From the NCBI RefSeq assembly GCF_022341425.1, contig NZ_JABFUC010000001.1:124001-188000 (forward strand): a DNA stretch of 64,000 nt, given 5' to 3'. The notes under the pieces were generated by a model, which was given only the letters and a program-made list of their open reading frames with translations, did not search any database and was not told the origin of the DNA. Source of the DNA: Billgrantia campisalis (GTDB lineage Bacteria > Pseudomonadota > Gammaproteobacteria > Pseudomonadales > Halomonadaceae). Positions 58,808 to 64,000 of the stretch are shown here, piece after piece. Within the stretch, counting starts at the first letter, position 1, and each line of letters begins with the position of its first letter. The position numbers were made by a program, and so were the translations under genes.

Positions 58808-59332
58808 ATGCGCCGCCTCTTTCGTCTAACGCCTTCACGGGCCGCCCTCTTGACCGGCCTGCTAGTGATGTTCGCCATGACGGCCGCCCAAGCTGCGGCT
58901 ACCCCCAGCGCGCTCACCCCGTCACAGGATGACACGCCGATACTCACGCTACACAGCGACAACGAGCGCCGGTCGGTCAGCCGTGCCGAGATCGAGTCAT
59001 CACCCCTCTACGAGGTGACGCTGCAGCACTTCGAAGGTATACAGGGGAGCTTCGCGGGCGTCTGGCTGGACGATTTTCTCGATGCCCAGGGCCTCGGCGA
59101 CGCCGGCACGCTGCGGTTTATCGCTCATGACGACTATACCGTCTTTCTGAGCCCCGAAGACCGCGATGCGAGGCGTTACCTGCTCGCTACACGCTTGGAT
59201 GGCGAACCGCTCACCCTCACGGAGTTCGGCCCCAGCATGCTGATCGTTCCCGCCGATGCCGAGGCCGTTGAAGCCGGCACGGCGAGTATGACCCACTGGA
59301 TCTGGTCGATTCGAGACATCCTGGCCCAATGA
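58808..59332 (+). CDS. Periplasmic molybdopterin/pterin-fold protein (PruR-like)
   Basis: 174 residues with a signal peptide (ALLTGLLVMFAMTAAQAAA). The mature part resembles the oxidoreductase molybdopterin-binding (SUOX) fold: TLHSDNERRSVSRAEIESSP, FEGIQGSFAGVWLDDFLDAQ, LRFIAHDDYTVFLSPEDRD, GPSMLIVPADAEA and a Trp-containing C-terminus (THWIWSIRDI). No obvious cysteine ligand for Mo. It ends with an ATGA overlap with a membrane GGDEF protein, an arrangement known for pterin sensors such as PruR. Function is inferred. Confidence 0.72.
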   Translation: MRRLFRLTPSRAALLTGLLVMFAMTAAQAAATPSALTPSQDDTPILTLHSDNERRSVSRAEIESSPLYEVTLQHFEGIQGSFAGVWLDDFLDAQGLGDAGTLRFIAHDDYTVFLSPEDRDARRYLLATRLDGEPLTLTEFGPSMLIVPADAEAVEAGTASMTHWIWSIRDILAQ

Positions 59333-60450
59333 GTGAACGCCAACACCTGGCCCTAAGGTGGCAGCTGGCCCTGGGGTTCACCCTGTTGGCGGGGGTCTGC
59401 GCCCTGGCGATCGGCCTCTACGTGGCCAATGCCCGCCAGCACGTGGGGGCCAACTACACGGCGCTGGTGGCCGACGTGGTGCGCGCTCAGCAGCACCCCG
59501 TATTGCTTCGAGATGCTCTGGACAGGCTGCACGAACCATCCCCACAGGCGCATCAAGAGCGCCTCGACAATCTGCTGTGGCGAATACCGCAGCATATTGA
59601 AGGCGTCACCCATGGCCTCGAAAGAAGCCAGCTTGATCCGGCCGACTATACGGCACCGCTCGACAGGTTGCGTGGCGTGAAAGAACAGCTGCCTGAACTG
59701 CAACGGCGAGTCGACGAGATGCTGGCCGGTGTCCCCCCGGACGAGCTGAGGCGACTCGGTTACCTCATCGAGAACGACCTGGCTCGTGCCTATAGCGAGC
59801 TCAATGAGCTCATCCACACCGCCGCCGGGGAACAGCGCCTCATCATGGAGCGCCTGACACTTGCCATCGGGGTGCTCGTACTGCTGTCCCTGCTGGTGGT
59901 CGGCGCGCTGATGCTCGCCCTGCTGCGCCTGAATCACCAGCGGGCCGCCGTGGCACGCCTCAGCCAGATGGATGAACTCACCCGGCTTGGCAACCGCCGC
60001 CACCTGCTGGAAGCCGCCGAGGTGCTGCACCAGCAGAGCCGCCGCAACGGCCAGCCGCTGAGCCTGGCACTGCTTGACCTGGACCACTTCAAGCGGCTCA
60101 ACGATACCTACGGCCACCCCGCCGGCGACCGCGTGCTGGTAAGATTCGCCGAGGCACTGAGGGAAGAGACACGCCAAGCCGACGTTATCGCTCGCATGGG
60201 CGGGGAGGAGTTCTGCGTGCTGATGCCCGACACCCCCGCCAGCGGCGCCCTGGAGCTGGCCGAGCGAATCCGAAAGCGGATCGCCGCCCTCTCCCATCAG
60301 GAACTCGGCATACCGACCTCGATCAGCGTTAGCCTCGGCGTGGCCACAGGGGATGGCGAAAGTTCCAACTTCGACAGCCTCTACTCGCGCGCCGACCACG
60401 CCCTCTACCTGGCCAAGGCCAACGGCCGCAACTGTACGCAGGTGGGGTGA
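59329..60450 (+). CDS. Membrane diguanylate cyclase paired with the PruR-like protein
   Basis: 373 residues: TM helix (about 10-30), a mainly helical periplasmic domain (about 31-180), a second TM (about 185-207) and a cytoplasmic GGDEF domain. The catalytic motif is intact (ARMGGEEFCVLMP) and RQAD five residues upstream is a full inhibitory I-site. Starts inside the stop of the pterin-fold gene (ATGA), so the two proteins are made together; a periplasmic interaction controlling cyclase output is likely. Confidence 0.9.
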   Translation: MSERQHLALRWQLALGFTLLAGVCALAIGLYVANARQHVGANYTALVADVVRAQQHPVLLRDALDRLHEPSPQAHQERLDNLLWRIPQHIEGVTHGLERSQLDPADYTAPLDRLRGVKEQLPELQRRVDEMLAGVPPDELRRLGYLIENDLARAYSELNELIHTAAGEQRLIMERLTLAIGVLVLLSLLVVGALMLALLRLNHQRAAVARLSQMDELTRLGNRRHLLEAAEVLHQQSRRNGQPLSLALLDLDHFKRLNDTYGHPAGDRVLVRFAEALREETRQADVIARMGGEEFCVLMPDTPASGALELAERIRKRIAALSHQELGIPTSISVSLGVATGDGESSNFDSLYSRADHALYLAKANGRNCTQVG

Positions 60451-60604
60451 AGGGAAAATCGCCTGCAAGGGCATGAAATTTCACGCCATTTCCGCCTATA
60501 CTGCATGGGCATCGTGAGCACACCTCCTTTCAGCTCGGGAAGGATACCGAGTGGGGATCATTCAGGAGCCGGAAGATCATTCGACCAAAGTAAGGAACCC
60601 AACG

Positions 60605-61000
60605 ATGAAAAAGCTCTGCCGTATTCTCAGCCCGCTGCTAATTCTTGCCCTGGTGCTGGGCAGCCTGTCGGTGTCCGCCGCCCCGCTTGCACCGGGCAGC
60701 GATCTGATCTCCACCCAGGCAGCGCTCTCCGCCGAGCGTGCCGATAGCGACCGCGAGCGGATTCATGAGGTCCTGGCCCGTGACGACGTTCAGGCGCAGC
60801 TGGTGGCCCAGGGCGTGGACCTGGACGAAGTGGAGGCTCGCGTGGCGGCGTTGTCCGATGCGGAAGCCCGCCAGATGGCGGACCAGCTTGAAGAGATGCC
60901 CGCGGGAGCCAGCGTGGTCGGCGCCCTGTTTGCCGTCTTCGTGATCCTGCTGGTTACCGACATCCTCGGCCTGACCAACGTCTTCCCCTTTACGCGCTGA
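60605..61000 (+). CDS. PA2779-family (DUF6627) secreted/membrane protein
   Basis: 131 residues from MKKLCRILSPLLILALVLGS, a signal peptide; the frame begins 18 codons earlier. After SAAPLAPGSDL comes a helical region with EVLARDDVQAQLVAQGVDLD and VAALSDAEARQMADQLEEMP, then a C-terminal TM helix (ASVVGALFAVFVILLVTDILG). The layout matches the PA2779 family, which is found beside a PA2778-like cysteine peptidase, as here (10-bp gap). Function unknown. Confidence 0.8.
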   Translation: MKKLCRILSPLLILALVLGSLSVSAAPLAPGSDLISTQAALSAERADSDRERIHEVLARDDVQAQLVAQGVDLDEVEARVAALSDAEARQMADQLEEMPAGASVVGALFAVFVILLVTDILGLTNVFPFTR

Positions 61001-61010
61001 AGCCGTACGC

Positions 61011-61970
61011 ATGCCTGATGCAATCCCTCAGCGCATCGCTCGACTTATCAACGCCCGCCTAGCGGGCGTTATCGCATTGGCGTTCGCTTTTCTACTGATA
61101 ACCGGCTGTGCCACATCGCCAGCGTTAAGCGAAACCGCCCAGCAGCAGCTGCCGCGCCAGTCACAACTGAGCGATGTCCCCTTCCACGCCCAGCGCGACT
61201 ACCAGTGCGGCCCGGCCTCCCTGGCCATGGTACTCCACGCCGACGGCGTCGACGTGGAGGTCGACACCCTGATCCCACAGGTCTTTCTGCCCGGGCGCGA
61301 GGGTAGCGTCCAGCCGGAAATGCTGGCCACCGTGCGGCGCCACGGCCGCATTCCCTTTGTGCTCGACACGAGCTTCGAGGCTCTGGTGACCGAGTTGGCC
61401 GCCGGTCGGCCGGTGGTGGTGATGCAGAACCTGTCGCTGCCCGCCTGGCCGCTGTGGCACTACGCCGTGGCGATCGGCTACGACCTCGACACCCGGGAGA
61501 TGACCCTGCACAGCGGCGAGGAAGCGGCGCGCATCGAGTCCTTCCGCCGCTTCAATGCCACCTGGGCCCGCAGCGATCGCTGGGCCTTCGTGGCATTGCC
61601 ACCGGGCGAGCTTCCCGAGGGAGTAGCGGAGGATCGCGCCCTGGAAGCAATCGCCGATTACGAGCAGGTTCAGGGAGCGGCAGCCGCCCTGCCCGCCTGG
61701 GAGGCCCTGGTTGGCCGCTTCCCCGATTCGGCCCTAGGGCACTTCGCGCTAGGCAACGCCCGCTACGAACTGGGAGACATCGAAGGCGCCATCGAAGCGT
61801 TCGAACATGCAACGGACATCCACCCCGACCTCGCCGTCGGCTGGCTGAATCTGGGGCTGGCACTGCAGGAACAGGGCCAACGGGACGCCGCGCAAGAGGC
61901 GCTGACACGCGCCGCTACCCTGCCGGGACGCTGGCAGGCTAAGGCCGAAGCCGCCTTGGGTGCACAATGA
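61011..61970 (+). CDS. PA2778-family C39-like peptidase lipoprotein with TPR repeats
   Basis: 319 residues. Signal peptide with lipobox (FLLITGCATS). Residues about 50-200 form a C39-like papain fold: catalytic Cys in YQCGPASLAMVLHADGV, His in LWHYAVAIGYD and Asp following. C-terminal tetratricopeptide repeats (about 220-310, ALGHFALGNARYELGDIEGA). Predicted lipoprotein protease or peptide-processing enzyme, partner of the preceding gene. Confidence 0.87.
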   Translation: MPDAIPQRIARLINARLAGVIALAFAFLLITGCATSPALSETAQQQLPRQSQLSDVPFHAQRDYQCGPASLAMVLHADGVDVEVDTLIPQVFLPGREGSVQPEMLATVRRHGRIPFVLDTSFEALVTELAAGRPVVVMQNLSLPAWPLWHYAVAIGYDLDTREMTLHSGEEAARIESFRRFNATWARSDRWAFVALPPGELPEGVAEDRALEAIADYEQVQGAAAALPAWEALVGRFPDSALGHFALGNARYELGDIEGAIEAFEHATDIHPDLAVGWLNLGLALQEQGQRDAAQEALTRAATLPGRWQAKAEAALGAQ

Positions 61971-62028
61971 GCCGTGTCCGTTTATGGTAAGTCTCAAGCG
62001 CTAGAAGGAATGGGGAAAGGAGCAAACC

Positions 62029-62469
62029 ATGGCTTACGATATCGTCCTGAAGCGGGTCTACAGCGAACCGAGCCCGGAGGATGGGGCCCGCGTACTGGTC
62101 GACCGCCTGTGGCCCCGCGGCAAGCCCCGCGAGAGCCTGGCGCTTACCGACTGGTACCGGGACGCCTCCCCATCGCCGCTGCTGCGACGCCAGTATCACC
62201 AGGGCGAGATCAGCGGCGCGGTGTTCGCCGCGCGCTATCGCGGCGAGCTGCGCGACGCCCCGGACAGTCTCCTGCCACTGATGCGCCACGCCCGCCGCGG
62301 CCGGCTGACGCTGCTCTCCGCCGCCCGCAATCTCGACGACTCCCACCTGCCGATCCTGCATGACATGTTGATTAAGGCCCTGCGCGAGGAGGACGCCGCC
62401 GATCTCGAGCCGGCCTCGCCGCCATGTTTTGGCCATCAGCTCGACGATTCCGGTGCGGCCCGTTCATGA
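62029..62469 (+). CDS. DUF488 (YeaO-like) protein
   Basis: 146 residues. The family motif VLVDRLWPRGKPRESLALTD then WYRDASPSPLLRR and LTLLSAARNLDDSHLPIL is clear. Function of the family is not established. The last 34 bp overlap the convergent O-antigen-ligase gene. Confidence 0.9.
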   Translation: MAYDIVLKRVYSEPSPEDGARVLVDRLWPRGKPRESLALTDWYRDASPSPLLRRQYHQGEISGAVFAARYRGELRDAPDSLLPLMRHARRGRLTLLSAARNLDDSHLPILHDMLIKALREEDAADLEPASPPCFGHQLDDSGAARS

Positions 62470-63767
62470 GGGAGTGACAGCCGGCGCTCATGGGCCCGCA
62501 GCGCCACCCAGCAGGCCACGCAGAGCCCCAGATAACCGCTCAGTCCACGCACGTCGCGCAGCATCGACTGGGTCAGGCCAAAATCGATGAAGGCTACCGG
62601 CACCATCATGCCCGCCGCCGCCAGCACCTGAGTGCCCGGGTCCGCCCCGGGGCGGCGTAAACGTCGCCAGCACAGCCAAAGCGGCACACCGTAGAGCATC
62701 AATAGCCCGGTCAGCCCCACCACGCCTCGCCTCGCCATAGTATCGATCACATCGCTGTGCAACTGATCGTGTCGCTCCACCGCCGCTGGCAGCCTTCCTT
62801 CTAACACCAGGTCGTGGATGGCCATCTCCATCCGCCCTTCTCCCCAGCCCAGCCAGGGCCTTTCCCGAACCAGCAGGATGCCACCGCGCCACATCTCCAG
62901 GCGCGCGCCCACCGAATTCGCGCGCGTTTCTCCCTGCCAGTATTGCTGAACATTGGTCACTGCCTGCACTATTCGATGACTCACTCCGGTGTGGGGTACA
63001 GCCGCGGCCACCAGCAGCACCAGCACGACTAAACCCGCGAGCCCATAGCGCCAGCGCGACGGGACCAGGTCTCGCGCCGCGCGGTAGGCCAGCAGCAGCA
63101 GGAACGGCACCGCGATCCAGCCTCCTCGTGTGCCTGAGAGCAAAGAGCCCAGCATGCCGCTCACCGCAGCCAGTAACGCAGTCCCGAGCAGCACCCGGCT
63201 ACGCGGATACCCGCGACGCAGGCACCAGAGCGCTGCCAGCAGCGAAAGCGTGCCCAGCAGCAGGGATAAATTGCCGAAGGGGATGGCGTTCATCGCATTG
63301 CTGGCCCGGGAACGTCCCAGCACCAGCCGCTCATAAAGCGCAATGCTGCCCGCTCCCAGAGCACCCGAGCACACCGCCCACCACAGCAGCCTCGGGCTGG
63401 GCGGGTAGCGAAGCAGCCATACCAGCAGCGCCGTCGCCAACAGCGGCCATAGCGGCAGCAGCACTCTCTGGTTACCCTCTCCCACCGGCCAGTGCCCGGT
63501 ACGCCAAACATCCAGCAGCCAGAGTCCGCCATAGGCCAGCAACACCAGCACCAGCCAGGCATCGTCCCCCGCACGGAGCAGGCTACGGCGTGCCCTGCTT
63601 GTGCCATGGTCTTCGCCGGTCAGCCACAGGACACCGCTGCCTAGCACCATCACGGCCAACGCCAGCAACGGCACCACCGCATAGGCCATGTGAACCACGA
63701 TCAGCAGTGCCACAAATGCGAACAGGAGCACCCCGTTGAGGCCTTGCCAAATCTCCCCATGCCGCAT
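62436..63767 (-). CDS. O-antigen ligase/polymerase family protein
   Basis: 443 residues, about 11-12 TM helices. Wzy_C-type large loop near residues 270-345 (PWLGWGEGRMEMAIHDLVLE then ERHDQLHSDVIDTMARRGVV), with the conserved Gly-Glu-Gly and a His-rich segment; TRGGWIAVPF in the first half. Could be WaaL (O-antigen to lipid A-core) or a Wzy polymerase; sequence cannot separate them. Its upstream side is AT-rich sequence at the window edge. Confidence 0.83.
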   Translation of the reverse strand: MRHGEIWQGLNGVLLFAFVALLIVVHMAYAVVPLLALAVMVLGSGVLWLTGEDHGTSRARRSLLRAGDDAWLVLVLLAYGGLWLLDVWRTGHWPVGEGNQRVLLPLWPLLATALLVWLLRYPPSPRLLWWAVCSGALGAGSIALYERLVLGRSRASNAMNAIPFGNLSLLLGTLSLLAALWCLRRGYPRSRVLLGTALLAAVSGMLGSLLSGTRGGWIAVPFLLLLAYRAARDLVPSRWRYGLAGLVVLVLLVAAAVPHTGVSHRIVQAVTNVQQYWQGETRANSVGARLEMWRGGILLVRERPWLGWGEGRMEMAIHDLVLEGRLPAAVERHDQLHSDVIDTMARRGVVGLTGLLMLYGVPLWLCWRRLRRPGADPGTQVLAAAGMMVPVAFIDFGLTQSMLRDVRGLSGYLGLCVACWVALRAHERRLSLPHERAAPESSS

Positions 63768-64000
63768 TAGCGACTCCTACAGTGTCAGCACTTTTTTATG
63801 AAAAGATATCAGGCTTTTCCTGAGATTTATCCCCTATCCATGTTATCTAAAGTCATTACGACAACGGCATAAAAACCATCTTGGTCAACACCTCAACATC
63901 TCTTACTATCAACTTATATCAATTACATAAAATTACACAGCTTTAACATATACGATCAATTACGGCAAAAATCAAGAATCCAGGAAAAGAAACAAACAGA
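63768..64000. other. AT-rich sequence at the right edge
   Basis: 233 bp with GC content far below the rest of the window and with runs such as TTTTTTAT and ACATAAAATT. No coding frame or clear promoter seen. Could be the edge of a transferred surface-polysaccharide region. Confidence 0.6.

Overview
The window is a high-GC (roughly 65%) chromosomal segment of a gammaproteobacterium. Gene content and order point to the Halomonadaceae (a Halomonas or close relative). The evidence is flagellar genes next to several c-di-GMP enzymes, the uvrY-uvrC-pgsA-tRNA(Gly/Cys/Leu) block, lapA-lapB-pyrF, leuS-lptE-holA, and a leuC-leuD-leuB-asd-fimV-truA-trpF-accD-folC-dedD-cvpA-purF-metZ order like that of Pseudomonas. 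The assignment rests on recognised protein families and synteny, not on a database search.

Layout. 1-5.7 kb: flagellar rod/hook genes flgB-C-D-E-F (minus strand; flgF runs off the left edge), then flgA and a flgM-flgN pair behind a near-consensus sigma-28 promoter. 5.8-10 kb: two divergent c-di-GMP proteins, a Cache-PAS-GGDEF cyclase and a PAS-GGDEF-EAL protein whose GGDEF and EAL sites are both degenerate and which also has a sigma-28-like promoter. 10.1-14 kb: tRNA-Ala, uvrY-uvrC-pgsA, then tRNA-Gly, a decayed tRNA-Gly remnant, tRNA-Cys and tRNA-Leu. 14-25 kb: nadB, ygfX-sdhE, ihfB-lapA-lapB, pyrF, cfa, another GGDEF protein, an aromatic/aspartate aminotransferase and an NCS2 permease. 25-28 kb: a MATE transporter, a 131-bp palindromic repeat, yceI and a cytochrome b561.

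28-38 kb is one long minus-strand run, trpF-trpB-trpA-accD-folC-dedD-cvpA-purF-metZ. 42.6-51.2 kb is the usual upstream partner, leuC-leuD-leuB-asd-fimV-truA. Between truA and trpF sits a four-gene insertion (37.9-42.4 kb) that looks like a lasso-peptide-type RiPP locus. It encodes an asparagine-synthetase-like cyclase, a 57-residue precursor with the YxxPxLxxxGxxxxxT leader motif, a phosphoribosyltransferase-like protein fused to a C-terminal PqqD/RRE domain, and an HPr-kinase-like protein. No B2 leader protease and no exporter are visible. This is the most unusual system in the window.

51.5-64 kb: a LysR regulator divergent from leuC, an unidentified membrane protein, a zinc-ribbon protein, leuS-lptE-holA, a periplasmic molybdopterin/pterin-fold protein translationally coupled to a GGDEF cyclase (PruR-like arrangement), a PA2779/PA2778-like pair, a DUF488 protein and an O-antigen-ligase-like protein. 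The right edge drops sharply into AT-rich sequence.

Two 95-bp copies of a palindromic repeat lie upstream of leuB and of leuC. Their inner hairpin stems differ in sequence but keep pairing around a conserved TCCCT loop. At least four c-di-GMP-related proteins in 64 kb, two tied to flagellar or periplasmic sensing signals, suggest strong control of motility versus attachment.
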